In this document: positions 24,758 to 33,915 of the stretch, one piece after another
Layout: each line of letters begins with the position of its first letter
How positions within the stretch are numbered: position 1 is the first letter of the stretch
Assembly: GCF_900176345.1 (NCBI RefSeq)
Contig: NZ_FWXU01000015.1
Span: forward strand, 1 to 64,000
Length of the DNA stretch: 64,000 bases
Direction of reading: 5' to 3'
From: Rhizobium sp. RU36D
GTDB taxonomy: Bacteria; Pseudomonadota; Alphaproteobacteria; Rhizobiales; Rhizobiaceae
The notes under the pieces: generated by a model
Told to the model about the DNA's origin: nothing
What the model saw: only the letters and a program-made list of their open reading frames with translations
Database searches by the model: none
Position numbers and translations under genes: made by a program

Positions 24758-25552
24758 ATGGCCAGAAGTGATATCCAATCGCGGCGCTTCTTGAAGGGGA
24801 GCGACGAAGACATGACGTCCGCTCGACAAAGGACCGCGGCACCGGCCTGGCGCCTGTTGCCCATCGCCATTATCCTGGTTGGTCTCGTCGTCGGCTATGT
24901 GTTTGGCCTGCATCACTACCTGACCCTCGATTGGCTCGTGGCGCAACGAATGTCCCTGGAGGAGTATGTGGCGGAGCATCGGCTCTGGTCGGCCATTTTG
25001 TTTGTCATTTCTTACATTCTGGCGGTTGCCTTCTCCTTTCCGGCCGCGTCTATCTTGACGATCTTCGGCGGTTTCCTTTTTGGCTGGAAGCTGGGCGGTG
25101 CCCTGGTTGCCATCAGCGCGACCCTTGGTGCGTCTATCCTTTTTCTTGCCACACGCTCGGCCTTTGGTGGCTTTCTGCGGCAAAGGGCCAAAGGGTTCAC
25201 GAAACGCTTTGCGGACGGGTTTGAGCAGAACGCTTTTGCCTATCTGGTGGCGCTGCGCCTGGCGCCGATATTTCCATTTTTCGCCGTGAACATTGCCGCG
25301 GCCTTGTTCGACATCAGTCTTGGACGATTCATGGCCGCCACCTTTATTGGTATCCTGCCCGTTACCTTTGCCTACACCTATTTGGGGCAGGGCGTCGAAA
25401 GTATTCTGGTTGCGGCACAGGCCTCCGGTCGGCAGGTGCATTTCTCTGATCTGGTCACCAAAGACGTTAAATTCGCGCTGGCGGCGCTGGCGCTTGTCGC
25501 GGTTATCCCTGTCATTGCAAAACTGCTGCGCAAACGGAGCCGTTCTTCATGA
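24758..25552 (+). CDS. TVP38/TMEM64 (VTT domain) membrane protein
   Basis: From ATG 24758 (GGGGGA six bases upstream) the product has 264 residues; ATG 24812, after AAGGGGAG, is an equally fair start. The VTT core shows VAFSFPAASILTIFGGFLFG and then ISATLGASILFLATRS, with the conserved LRLAPIFPFFAVN re-entrant segment. About six hydrophobic segments are seen. VTT proteins act in membrane lipid transport or scrambling and in quinone or lipid-linked processes. The company of a mercuric reductase-like flavoprotein and a CDP-alcohol transferase recurs in other genomes. The next gene begins within its last codons if the earliest start is used. Confidence 0.82.
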   Translation: MARSDIQSRRFLKGSDEDMTSARQRTAAPAWRLLPIAIILVGLVVGYVFGLHHYLTLDWLVAQRMSLEEYVAEHRLWSAILFVISYILAVAFSFPAASILTIFGGFLFGWKLGGALVAISATLGASILFLATRSAFGGFLRQRAKGFTKRFADGFEQNAFAYLVALRLAPIFPFFAVNIAAALFDISLGRFMAATFIGILPVTFAYTYLGQGVESILVAAQASGRQVHFSDLVTKDVKFALAALALVAVIPVIAKLLRKRSRSS

Positions 25553-25593
25553 CGCGACATCATGCGGCAATAAACCAAAAGGGAAGGCATATC

Positions 25594-26823
25594 ATGCGGT
25601 TGATCACTCGGCTCCTGACGGCCAGCTTTGTCGCTCTTGCCGGCAGTTTGCCGGCAGTTGCCGCAGAGCCAGATCCCTCCGATTGGGCTGCCGTCGAAAA
25701 GGCGGCGGCTGGCCAGACGGTCTATTTCAACGCCTGGGGTGGCTCTGAGAGCATCAACAGCTACATCGAATGGGTGGGCTCGGAGATGCAGAAGCGCTAT
25801 GGTGTGGATGTCGTCCAAGTGAAGCTTGACGATACGGCGAGCGCCGTCGCCAAGGTCGTGGCGGAAAAGGCTGCCGGAAAGAATGAAGGTGGTTCCGTCG
25901 ATCTGATCTGGATCAACGGCGAGAATTTCGTCTCCATGAAGAACCAGAAGCTTCTTCTCTCGCCGGACTGGGTGACCTCGCTGCCCAACTGGACCTATGT
26001 GGACACGCAGAACCAGCCGACCATCCTCACCGATTTCACCGAGCCGACGGAAGGGTTGGAAAGCCCGTGGGGCGGCGCGAAGATGGTGTTTTTCTATGAC
26101 AGCGCCCGCACCGAGGCGAGTGCCCTGCCTGACAGCGCGAAGCAATTGCTCGCGTGGGCCAAGGCCAATCCAGGTCGCTTCTCCTATCCCGCACCTCCGG
26201 ATTTCATCGGCTCCTCCTTCCTCAAGCAGGTCTTGACCGAGGTGATCGACGATCCCGAGAAGCTGTTGAAGCCCCTGGACGAGACGCGCTTCGAAAAGGA
26301 TGTCGAGCCGCTGTTTGCCTATCTCGATTCCCTGCACCCCATGGCTTGGCGGGCTGGAAAGGCGTTTCCCCAGAACTATCCCGACATGAAGCAGAAGCTT
26401 GGAGATGGTGAGCTCGATATTATCTTCGCCTTCAATCCGGCTGAGGCCTCGGCGGCGATCAAAGCCGGCGAACTTCCAGACACGGTGCGCTCCTTCGTGT
26501 TTTCGGGCGGTACGCTCGGCAATACCCATTTCGTGACCATCCCCTACAATGCCAATGCCAAGGCCGGCGCTTTGCTGGTGGCGAACTTCCTGCTGTCCCC
26601 CGAGGCACAATTGCGCAAGCAGGATCCGCAATATTGGGGCGATCCGACTGTGTTGGCGATGGACAAGCTGCCGGCGGCGGATCGCGCCGCGTTCCAGTCG
26701 CTCGATCTCGGTGTGGCCACGCTGGCGCCGGACCAGTTGGGGCCGGTGCTTGCCGAGCCCCATGCGAGCTGGATGGAACGCATCGAAACCGAATGGCGTC
26801 GCCGTTACGCCAGCGGCAACTGA
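25594..26823 (+). CDS. ynjB: ABC transporter periplasmic binding protein (YnjB-like)
   Basis: ATG 25594 is chosen because GGGAAGG lies six bases upstream and the protein then starts with a clean signal peptide (MRLITRLLTASFVALAG, cleaved near AVAA). An ATG at 25549 would overlap the TVP38 stop by four bases. The product has 409 residues. Features of the YnjB branch include VYFNAWGGSESINSYI, VDLIWINGENFVSM, and the terminal WRRRYA. It resembles thiamine, iron and polyamine binding proteins of the extracellular solute-binding class. The permease and ATPase follow within 4 bases each. Its ligand is unknown, as for E. coli YnjB. Confidence 0.82.
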   Translation: MRLITRLLTASFVALAGSLPAVAAEPDPSDWAAVEKAAAGQTVYFNAWGGSESINSYIEWVGSEMQKRYGVDVVQVKLDDTASAVAKVVAEKAAGKNEGGSVDLIWINGENFVSMKNQKLLLSPDWVTSLPNWTYVDTQNQPTILTDFTEPTEGLESPWGGAKMVFFYDSARTEASALPDSAKQLLAWAKANPGRFSYPAPPDFIGSSFLKQVLTEVIDDPEKLLKPLDETRFEKDVEPLFAYLDSLHPMAWRAGKAFPQNYPDMKQKLGDGELDIIFAFNPAEASAAIKAGELPDTVRSFVFSGGTLGNTHFVTIPYNANAKAGALLVANFLLSPEAQLRKQDPQYWGDPTVLAMDKLPAADRAAFQSLDLGVATLAPDQLGPVLAEPHASWMERIETEWRRRYASGN

Positions 26824-26826
26824 CCC

Positions 26827-28551
26827 GTGCTAAGACGATCGGGCGGTCGAGCAGAGCAGGGCGACGCCGTGGCATTTTTTGCCAAGGGGGCGGTGATCGT
26901 CACGCTGTCCCTGCTGTTGCTGCCGATCGCCTTCGGTCTCCTGGGCACGCTGCTGCCGGCTTTTGGCTATCTGCCGGCCTTGGGCGGAAACGATATTAAT
27001 CTGAACGTCTTTCGCAGCCTGTTTTCCACGCCTGGCCTGTTGAATGCTGCGAGTCTAAGCCTCGTGACCGGTTTGGCCTCCACCGCCATCTCGCTTGCCA
27101 TCTGCCTTGTCTTTGTTGCGGGTTTCGCCGGGACGCCACTGTTCTCCCGGCTGCAGCATATGCTGTCCCCCTTGCTGGCCATTCCCCATGCGGCGGCGGC
27201 GTTCGGGCTTGCCTTTCTCATCGCGCCTTCGGGATATCTGGTCCGTCTCGTGGCGCCCATCTTCGGACTTGACCGGCCGCCCGACCTTTTGATCCTGAAC
27301 GACCCAATGGGCCTTTCGATGATTGTCGGACTGGTCGTCAAGGAGACGCCGTTTCTCTTCCTGGTGACACTTGCGGCCTTGCCACAGGTCGAGCTTGCAT
27401 CGGGGCGAATGCTGGCGGCTTCTTTTGGCTATGGGCGTATCGCTGGTTTCGTCTATCTGCTCTGGCCGGCGCTTTACCGACAGATCCGCCTCGCGGTTTA
27501 TGCTGTCATCGCCTATTCCACATCCGTGGTCGATGTCGCGCTAATCCTCGGGCCAAATCTTCCCGGTACGCTTGCGACCCGCCTGGTGCAGTGGATGCAG
27601 GATGCCGATCTCTCCGCGCGCTTCCTTGCCTCGGCCGGCGCGCTGCTGCAATTGGGGGTGACGCTGACGGCATTGCTTCTATGGTACGGTTTGGAGAGAC
27701 TTTGCCGGACATTGACCATGATCCAGCGAGACCATGGCTTCCGGTTTGCGCACGACAAGTCCTTGCGCATGTTGGCGGCGTTCTGGGTGGTCGTTATTGG
27801 TGTCACCGTCTTTGCCGGCCTGGCTCTCTTGTCGCTCTGGTCCGTGGCCGGGCTGTGGCAGTTTCCAGATCTCCTGCCTGAAAGCCTGACCTGGCGCAGT
27901 TGGAACAGCGCCCTGCCAAGGGTCGTCGATCCGCTTGTCACGACGCTTTCGGTCGGCATGGCGTCGACGCTGATTGCCGTTGTTCTGGCGGTGGGATGCT
28001 TTGAGCGCGAGCTGCAAATTGGAGCGGATGGCGGGCGGCGCAGTCTGCTTTTCCTTTATCTTCCGTTGATCGTGCCGCAGATTACCTTTGTCTTCGGGTT
28101 GCAACTGCTCTTCATCGGCAGCGGCATCCAGCAGAGGTTTGTGGCTCTGGTGCTTGTCCATCTCGTGTTCGTCTTGCCTTACGTTTTCCTGTCACTCGCC
28201 GATCCCTGGCGGGCGCTGGACCGGCGCTATGAGATCATCGCAACGGGGTTGGGGCGGTCGCGGCTCAGCGTTCTGGCTTTCATCCGGCTGCCGCTGCTGT
28301 TGCACCCGCTCCTCACCGCATTTGCCGTTGGATTTGCCGTGTCCGTAGGACAATATGTGCCGACACTCCTGATCGGCGAGGGGCGGCTGCAAACGATTAC
28401 GACGGAGGGCGTCGCGCTGGCTTCCGGCAATAATCGCCGTATCATCGGGGTGTATGCGCTGTTGCAGACGGTTCTGCCGTTCCTCGCTTTCGCACTCGTC
28501 ACCTTGGTGACATCGGTCGTTCATCGTGACCGTCCTGCCATGAGGGTGTGA
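26827..28551 (+). CDS. ynjC: ABC transporter permease, fused two-domain (YnjC-like)
   Basis: The product has 574 residues and starts at GTG 26827, three bases after the binding-protein stop. It has about 12 hydrophobic segments in two similar halves (1-290 and 300-574), like ThiP and other binding-protein permeases in which the two channel subunits are joined. The halves carry EAA-type loops; the second reads RYEIIATGLGRSRLSVLAFIRLPLLLHP. It forms the complete channel with one ATPase (next gene). Confidence 0.82.
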   Translation: MLRRSGGRAEQGDAVAFFAKGAVIVTLSLLLLPIAFGLLGTLLPAFGYLPALGGNDINLNVFRSLFSTPGLLNAASLSLVTGLASTAISLAICLVFVAGFAGTPLFSRLQHMLSPLLAIPHAAAAFGLAFLIAPSGYLVRLVAPIFGLDRPPDLLILNDPMGLSMIVGLVVKETPFLFLVTLAALPQVELASGRMLAASFGYGRIAGFVYLLWPALYRQIRLAVYAVIAYSTSVVDVALILGPNLPGTLATRLVQWMQDADLSARFLASAGALLQLGVTLTALLLWYGLERLCRTLTMIQRDHGFRFAHDKSLRMLAAFWVVVIGVTVFAGLALLSLWSVAGLWQFPDLLPESLTWRSWNSALPRVVDPLVTTLSVGMASTLIAVVLAVGCFERELQIGADGGRRSLLFLYLPLIVPQITFVFGLQLLFIGSGIQQRFVALVLVHLVFVLPYVFLSLADPWRALDRRYEIIATGLGRSRLSVLAFIRLPLLLHPLLTAFAVGFAVSVGQYVPTLLIGEGRLQTITTEGVALASGNNRRIIGVYALLQTVLPFLAFALVTLVTSVVHRDRPAMRV

Positions 28552-28554
28552 TCG

Positions 28555-29226
28555 ATGCTGACGCTCGACACAGCAAAGGGCCTTGAACTATCAGGTGTTA
28601 CCGTTAGGCTCGGCGATCATACCCTGTTCGACGTGTCCGCCGTGGTTGCGCCGGGCGAGGTGCTGACGGTGATGGGTCCATCCGGTTCGGGAAAGTCGAC
28701 CCTGCTATCCTTCCTCGGCGGCTTCCTGGCTCCAATCTTCGTCGGGCAGGGATGGGTGATGGTGGACGGTGTCGATCTTCTGGCCCTCCCACCGGAGAGG
28801 CGGCGGGCGGGCATCCTGTTTCAGGATCCCTTGCTTTTTCCCCACATGTCCGTCGGCGCCAATATCGCCTTTGCCATTCCCGCCGACATTCGCGATCGCA
28901 AGCAGAGACAGAGGATCGCATCGGAGATCCTTGGGGATATGGATCTTGCCGGCTTTCAGTCCCGTGATCCGGCAACCTTGTCCGGCGGACAGAAGGCGCG
29001 GGTGGCGCTGGCGCGCGTGCTTGTTTCTCGGCCCCGACTGCTGTTGCTGGATGAACCCTTCTCGAAGCTCGATATGGAGTTGCGGTCCCAGATGCGAAGC
29101 CTGGTATTCGACATGGCCCGCCATGCGAAGCTGCCGGTGATCTTGGTAACCCATGACGAGGCCGATGCCGAGGCGGCCGGCGGCGCCGTGTATCGGATCG
29201 GGAGCAAGGGGGCGCCTGATGGGTGA
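28555..29226 (+). CDS. ynjD: ABC transporter ATP-binding protein (YnjD-like)
   Basis: The product has 223 residues, a short single ATPase domain. Walker A is GPSGSGKST near residue 40, the Q-loop is LFQDPLLFPH, the signature is LSGGQKARVALAR and Walker B is LLLLDEPFSKLD, followed by the H-loop VTHDEADAEAA. It lacks the C-terminal regulatory domain of UgpC-type ATPases. It completes the ynjBCD-like importer and its last 8 bases overlap the next gene. Confidence 0.88.
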   Translation: MLTLDTAKGLELSGVTVRLGDHTLFDVSAVVAPGEVLTVMGPSGSGKSTLLSFLGGFLAPIFVGQGWVMVDGVDLLALPPERRRAGILFQDPLLFPHMSVGANIAFAIPADIRDRKQRQRIASEILGDMDLAGFQSRDPATLSGGQKARVALARVLVSRPRLLLLDEPFSKLDMELRSQMRSLVFDMARHAKLPVILVTHDEADAEAAGGAVYRIGSKGAPDG

Positions 29227-30322
29227 CGCAGCGGGTAAAGCCGCGCCGATCGTCCTGATCGGAGGTGGCCATGCCCATGTCGAAGTGGTGCGAAAGCTCC
29301 GCGCAGCGGAACTCGGTTGCGAGGTTCTTCTCGTGTCGCCCTCGGCTTGCGCGCCCTATTCCGGAATGCTGCCGGGTTATGTCGCGGGACAATATGGTTT
29401 TGAGGATTTTCACATTGATCTGGCCCGGCTGTGCACGCGCAGCGGCGTGTCATTCCTCATGACGACCGCAACCGCGATCGATGTGGAACAAATGCACGTA
29501 ACCCTCGCAGATGGACGCGTTCTCAGCTACTCCCGGCTGTCGATCGATATCGGCTCGACGCCCATCCTACCGTCGGGCGTGACAGGCGGGATCGCCGTCA
29601 AGCCGATCGCAAGTTTTACCGAACGGCTTGCCCGGCTGGACCAGATGCACTCCAGAACGGGAGGCGGGCGGCTCGCCGTTGTCGGCCAAGGGGTGGCCGG
29701 CGTCGAGATGGCGTTCGCTTTGCAGAAGAGGTTTGGCCGTCGCGTCGAGGTCATGCTTGTCGGGCGGGCAGACCGTCCGATTGCAGACCGTAGCGTTTCG
29801 GCGCAGGCGAAGGTGCTGGCCGAGTTGCGGCAGGTCGGTATCGCACATCATCCGCGCTTCGACGTTCAAGCCTTCGAAAATGGAGAACTCGTCGCGCGCG
29901 ATGGTCGAACAGTTGCCGTACACGAGGTGGTCTGGACGACCTCCAGTGGCGCGCCAACATGGCTGCGCTCCAGTGGTCTCAGCCTCGATCCCGCAGGCTT
30001 TATCCGGGTCGATGCCATGCTTCGATCGCTTTCCCATCCCGAGGTATTCGCCGCCGGTGACATCGCATCGCTGCCTGACCCGCGCCCCAAAGCCGGCGTG
30101 TTTGCCGTTCGCCAAGGTCCGATCCTTGCAGAGAATTTGCGTCGGTCTGTATTGAAGCAGCCGCTGCAATCCTACCTGCCGCAACAGGCATGGCTGGTTC
30201 TCATCTCGCTGGCCGATGGGCGGGCCATTGCCGACAAGTGGGGCATCTCCGCAACGGGCCGCTGGGTCGCTGCCTGGAAGCACTGGAACGATACGCGCTT
30301 CCTCGATCGCTATCGTGGCTAG
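29219..30322 (+). CDS. NADH dehydrogenase-like FAD oxidoreductase (SelD N-terminal type)
   Basis: The product has 367 residues from ATG 29219, which overlaps the ATPase stop by 8 bp with an AAGGGGG ribosome site. The FAD-binding start IVLIGGGHAHVEVVRKL, then SACAPYSGMLPGYVAGQY and a second dinucleotide fold (LAVVGQGVAGVEMAFALQ) mark the pyridine nucleotide-disulfide oxidoreductases that occur fused to selenide, water dikinase or alone. GDIASLPDPRPKAGVFAVRQGP is the conserved FAD-ribityl segment. Here it stands alone. With the flavoprotein at 22482 this gives the locus two FAD redox enzymes bracketing a transporter. Confidence 0.8.
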   Translation: MGDAAGKAAPIVLIGGGHAHVEVVRKLRAAELGCEVLLVSPSACAPYSGMLPGYVAGQYGFEDFHIDLARLCTRSGVSFLMTTATAIDVEQMHVTLADGRVLSYSRLSIDIGSTPILPSGVTGGIAVKPIASFTERLARLDQMHSRTGGGRLAVVGQGVAGVEMAFALQKRFGRRVEVMLVGRADRPIADRSVSAQAKVLAELRQVGIAHHPRFDVQAFENGELVARDGRTVAVHEVVWTTSSGAPTWLRSSGLSLDPAGFIRVDAMLRSLSHPEVFAAGDIASLPDPRPKAGVFAVRQGPILAENLRRSVLKQPLQSYLPQQAWLVLISLADGRAIADKWGISATGRWVAAWKHWNDTRFLDRYRG

Positions 30323-30600
30323 CCGATCACATTGCCGACGTGGTTTCGTGACGTGCCAGGTGCTCAGACTGGTCTAGCCAAAGGGTCGACGGTTCAGTCA
30401 GGTCATCTCCACCAGCATTGCTGACAATCTATTGCCTCATCGGCAGCGACGTTGCATCACTTGGATATGAGTCAGCAGCATCGCCTACCGGAACTGTTTG
30501 AGAAGCGTGACTACATGGATGGCTGCGGGTCTGGCAGCCTGGCAGGCAAGGCCATGCCGCGCCGGTGCTCTGGTGGGCAGCAAGCGGAAGGCGGTGCGGG
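30323..30600. other. Gap within the ynj-like locus
   Basis: These 278 bases have ordinary base composition and no credible gene, no U-tailed hairpin and no clear promoter. The small membrane-protein gene that follows may have its own start of transcription here. Confidence 0.4.
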
Positions 30601-30933
30601 ATGAGACAATTGTTCCGCCGACACCCCTATCTGGTGAGCGCATTGGCCATCGCAGGGGCACTGACCCTGTTCTTCGCCGTCAGGTTCGTTGCGGGCGCCA
30701 TTTATTGGGCGGCGCATCACGAGGAGCCGATACGCCCCTGGATGACGGTTGGCTATATCGGGCGAAGCTGGGACCTTAATCCGCGAGCGATCGACAAGGA
30801 AGCCGGTTTTCCTCCGCCCCAAGGGCATCCGCGGACACTCAATGACATAGCGCGCGAACGCGGGGTGCCGGTGGAGCAAATTATCGAGCAGGCGCAACAG
30901 GCGATTAACAGATTGAAGGCTCAGGAGCCGTGA
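30601..30933 (+). CDS. Small single-pass membrane protein of unknown function
   Basis: The product has 110 residues from ATG 30601. A membrane helix covers residues 10-30 (LVSALAIAGALTLFFAVRFVAG). The outer part contains WMTVGYIGRSWDLNPRAID and a C-terminal helical region, TLNDIARERGVPVEQIIEQA, that looks like a helix-turn-helix fold although it is probably extracytoplasmic. I do not recognise the family. It overlaps the DedA-like gene by four bases (GTGA), so the two are translationally coupled and may act together. Confidence 0.7.
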   Translation: MRQLFRRHPYLVSALAIAGALTLFFAVRFVAGAIYWAAHHEEPIRPWMTVGYIGRSWDLNPRAIDKEAGFPPPQGHPRTLNDIARERGVPVEQIIEQAQQAINRLKAQEP

Positions 30934-31520
30934 CGGACTGGCTGCTTTCGCTCGTACCGGAATATGGCGCCTGGCTGCTGGCCGTCTGCACCTTCTGTTC
31001 CTGTGTCGCCGTGCCCATACCCGCTTCCATCCTGATGTTGGCGGCGGGTGGGTTCGTCGCAGCGGGCGATCTGTCCTTGCCTGCCAGTGCCGGTGCCGCT
31101 CTCGCTGGCGCGGTCGCGGGCGATCAGGTGGGGTATTTCGCGGGTCGCATGGGCGGATCCGGCTTCATGCATGCCGCGGAAGCCCGTGCCGCGCCGCTTG
31201 CCAAGGCGACCGCGCTCTTGGCCCGCCGCGGCGGTATTGCCGTGTTTCTCTCGCGATGGCTGGTGTCGGCGCTCGGCCCCTATGTCAATCTGGCGGCCGG
31301 AGCGGCCCATCAACCATGGCCTGCCTTCACTTTCTGGGCCGTTGCCGGCGAAATGGTCTGGGTCAGCCTCTATGTCGGCCTTGGCTATGTCTTCACGGGC
31401 AATCTGGAGGCGGCATCGTCGATGGCCGTGGAGCTATTGGGTTTCCTCGCGGCTGGGACCATCACGCTTGGCCTGGCTACATGGCTGATCCTCATACTGC
31501 GTGCAGAAGGCGGGAAGTGA
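30930..31520 (+). CDS. DedA-family (VTT domain) membrane protein
   Basis: The product has 196 residues and starts at GTG 30930 inside the previous stop. Hallmarks are AVPIPASILMLAAGGFVAAGDL, the DQVGYFAGRMGG motif and the re-entrant FLSRWLVSALGPYVNLAAGA. About five hydrophobic segments are present. DedA proteins are linked to undecaprenyl-phosphate recycling and membrane-potential homeostasis. It is the second VTT-type protein of this locus, the other being TVP38-like at 24758. Confidence 0.85.
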   Translation: MTDWLLSLVPEYGAWLLAVCTFCSCVAVPIPASILMLAAGGFVAAGDLSLPASAGAALAGAVAGDQVGYFAGRMGGSGFMHAAEARAAPLAKATALLARRGGIAVFLSRWLVSALGPYVNLAAGAAHQPWPAFTFWAVAGEMVWVSLYVGLGYVFTGNLEAASSMAVELLGFLAAGTITLGLATWLILILRAEGGK

Positions 31521-31620
31521 GAGTGGTTGGCAATCCCGACAAACCCCGTTACTCCTTTCGCGGTGACGGCGGCGCGATGCGACGGGGGTGGTCCGTGCCG
31601 GTGGGTGAACGGGAGGAAGC

Positions 31621-32628
31621 ATGAGCAGATTGCGGGTCGGCATCATCGGATTGGGAATGGCCGCGGGACATCACGCCCGCAGCTTTGCGGACCTGGCCGA
31701 CAAGGTGGAGGTGGCGGCTGCATTCAGCCCCACGGCATCACGGCGAGAGGCGTTTGCCAAGGCTTACGGCTTTCCCACCTTGGACAATGCCGACGCGATC
31801 TTCGGGGATGCAACGATCGACGCCGTCGCCATCCTGACGCCGCCAAATACGCATCTGGAGTTGGTGGAACGGGCGGCCAAGGCCGGCAAGCATATCCTGC
31901 TCGAAAAGCCTCTCGATATCACCCTGGAACGGGCGGAGGCCATTGTGGCCGTTGCCGATGCCGCCGGCGTGACGCTGTCTGTCATGCTGCAAAACCGTTA
32001 TCGTCCGGCGATGTTGGCTTTGGAAAAGCTGCTGTTGGAGGGTCGGCTTGGGGAATTGGTGGAGGCGTCGGCGAGCATCCGCAACTGGCGTCCGCAAAGC
32101 TATTACGACGAGCCGGGCCGGGGTACGAAAACGCGCGATGGTGGCGGCGTACTGCTGACCCAAGGCGTCCACACCATCGACCTTCTGCTGACGCTTGCCG
32201 GCATTCCCACGGACGTAAAGGCTTTCGCGCGCACAAGTCCTGTGCATAGGATGGAGACCGAAGATCAGGTCTGTGCGGCTCTTTGCTATGCCAATGGCGC
32301 GATGGGCACCCTTACCGCCACGACCACGGCCTTTCCCGGCTATCCCGAGCAGATCATGCTTATCGGCACCAAGGGTTCGGCCGTGCTTACAGGTTCACAA
32401 CTCGAGGTGCGCTTTACGGACGGCACCGTTTTTAGCGAGGGCGGTGGTGCGGTTGGTTCAGGCAGCGGGGCCGATCCCATGGCCTTTGGCCATGATCTCC
32501 ATAGGGCACTGATTGATGATTTCGTCACGGCCATTCGCGACGACGTGAAGGTCAAGGTTACGGGGCAGGATGCGCTAAACGCGCAGCGTTTCATCGACGT
32601 CATTCTAGCCGCTGCCAAGGACGGATGA
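31621..32628 (+). CDS. Gfo/Idh/MocA-family NAD(P)-dependent sugar dehydrogenase
   Basis: The product has 335 residues with GGGAGGAA as ribosome site. The Rossmann start VGIIGLGMAAGHHARSF is followed by AILTPPNTHLELVERAAKAGKHILLEKPL, in which the EKP lysine is the family catalytic residue, and a C-terminal alpha/beta domain with DGGGVLLTQGVHTIDLLL supplying the conserved histidine. Substrates in this family range over inositols, sugars and amino-sugar nucleotides and cannot be read here. It lies 100 bases after the DedA gene and is convergent with the MFS gene. It may be an independent unit. Confidence 0.85.
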   Translation: MSRLRVGIIGLGMAAGHHARSFADLADKVEVAAAFSPTASRREAFAKAYGFPTLDNADAIFGDATIDAVAILTPPNTHLELVERAAKAGKHILLEKPLDITLERAEAIVAVADAAGVTLSVMLQNRYRPAMLALEKLLLEGRLGELVEASASIRNWRPQSYYDEPGRGTKTRDGGGVLLTQGVHTIDLLLTLAGIPTDVKAFARTSPVHRMETEDQVCAALCYANGAMGTLTATTTAFPGYPEQIMLIGTKGSAVLTGSQLEVRFTDGTVFSEGGGAVGSGSGADPMAFGHDLHRALIDDFVTAIRDDVKVKVTGQDALNAQRFIDVILAAAKDG

Positions 32629-32694
32629 AGGGCTCAGCCGCAACTTCGTCATATCGCCGATGTCTGTGGTCGCTTGTCTATCCAGGCTTAAGTC

Positions 32695-33915
32695 TCAAGC
32701 GGCCATGGATGTCGCTACCCGCCCGCGTCGGCTCTGCATGAAGGCGATGGTGCCGAACAGCAGCGCGCTGAGACAGCCAACCGTGATGGCAATAACCAGC
32801 GACTGATTAATGCCCCAGCGCTCCATCGAGAAAGCGAAGGCAAAGGGGGCGAAGGCTGACGAAAACTGCCGCGCGGCCGTCACCCAGCCGAGACGCGCGC
32901 CATAGCCCGTGCGGCCGAACAGTTCCAGCGGCAAGGTGCCGCCGATGATGCTGGAAAGGCCGGAGCCAAAACCGAACAGCAGGGCAAAGACGATGACGCC
33001 CGGCAGCCAGGGGCTTGACGCAAATAGCAGCACGAGCCCGGTCGGCAGCAGCAAAGCTGCAATGACGGCGAGCATGGATTGTGACAGCCGTCCGCCAAAG
33101 AGCATGTTGGTCAGGCGGCTGGCGACTTGTGCGGGGCCAAACAGCATTGAGATCATCAGGCCGGCTGTGCCGAGACCCATCGCCGTGACCATCGGCACCA
33201 TGTGGACCAGGATGGATGACAGGACGAGGCCCTGCACGGCGAAAGCGGCGAGCATGATCAGGAACAGATCGTTGCGTGGCATGGAGGCAGGGGCCGAGGC
33301 CTGCGGTGTCGGCTTTGCGGCATCGGTCTCGCTTTTGTCCGAGGTCCGGGGCAACAGGGATATCCAGCCATGGATGGGCAAGCACACTAGGATATTGAGG
33401 GCAGCGAAGATCATGTAGATTGACCGCCACGACAGATGCTCGTGCAGTGTTGCGGTCAGCGGCCAGAACAGCGTGGAAGCAAAGCCGGCGATCAGGGTCA
33501 GGTGCGTGATGCTACGATGGGCGCTGCGCCCACCGATCTGGACGATCGCCGTGAAGGCCGTGCCATAAAGCACAAAGGCCGATGCGAGCTCCATGGCGAC
33601 AAGCGAGATGGCGAATATGGTTGCCTTGGGAGCAAAGGCTGCGGCGAGGAGCGCTATGCCGGCGGCCAGCGATCCAGGCACCATCAGGCGACCGGCACCA
33701 AAGCGGTCGGCCCAGCGGCCAGCCTTCGGTGCGATCAGTCCGCCGCATAACAGCGCGACCGACAGCAGACCGAATAGCCAATCGAGGGGAATGACCAAAT
33801 CGGTGGCGATGGCGGGTGCGAGGATGCTGAAGGAATAGTAGAGCGTTCCGTAGCCGATGATCTGCGTTGCGCCGAGAGCCCAGATAAGCCGCGCCGGCGC
33901 TTTCTGCTCGCTCAT
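32695..33915 (-). CDS. MFS transporter of the arsR-linked operon
   Basis: The product has 406 residues from ATG 33915, which overlaps the monooxygenase stop (ATGA). Twelve hydrophobic segments are seen in two halves with a charged central loop (PRTSDKSETDAAKPTP). A cytoplasmic loop between helices 2 and 3 carries GLIAPKAGRWADRFGAGRLM, the MFS motif A-like D-R-x-G-x-R/G. Co-transcription with an ArsR sensor suggests export of a metalloid, an organo-metalloid or another toxic compound. There is no family member with a known substrate that I can identify by eye. Confidence 0.8.
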   Translation of the reverse strand: MSEQKAPARLIWALGATQIIGYGTLYYSFSILAPAIATDLVIPLDWLFGLLSVALLCGGLIAPKAGRWADRFGAGRLMVPGSLAAGIALLAAAFAPKATIFAISLVAMELASAFVLYGTAFTAIVQIGGRSAHRSITHLTLIAGFASTLFWPLTATLHEHLSWRSIYMIFAALNILVCLPIHGWISLLPRTSDKSETDAAKPTPQASAPASMPRNDLFLIMLAAFAVQGLVLSSILVHMVPMVTAMGLGTAGLMISMLFGPAQVASRLTNMLFGGRLSQSMLAVIAALLLPTGLVLLFASSPWLPGVIVFALLFGFGSGLSSIIGGTLPLELFGRTGYGARLGWVTAARQFSSAFAPFAFAFSMERWGINQSLVIAITVGCLSALLFGTIAFMQSRRGRVATSMAA

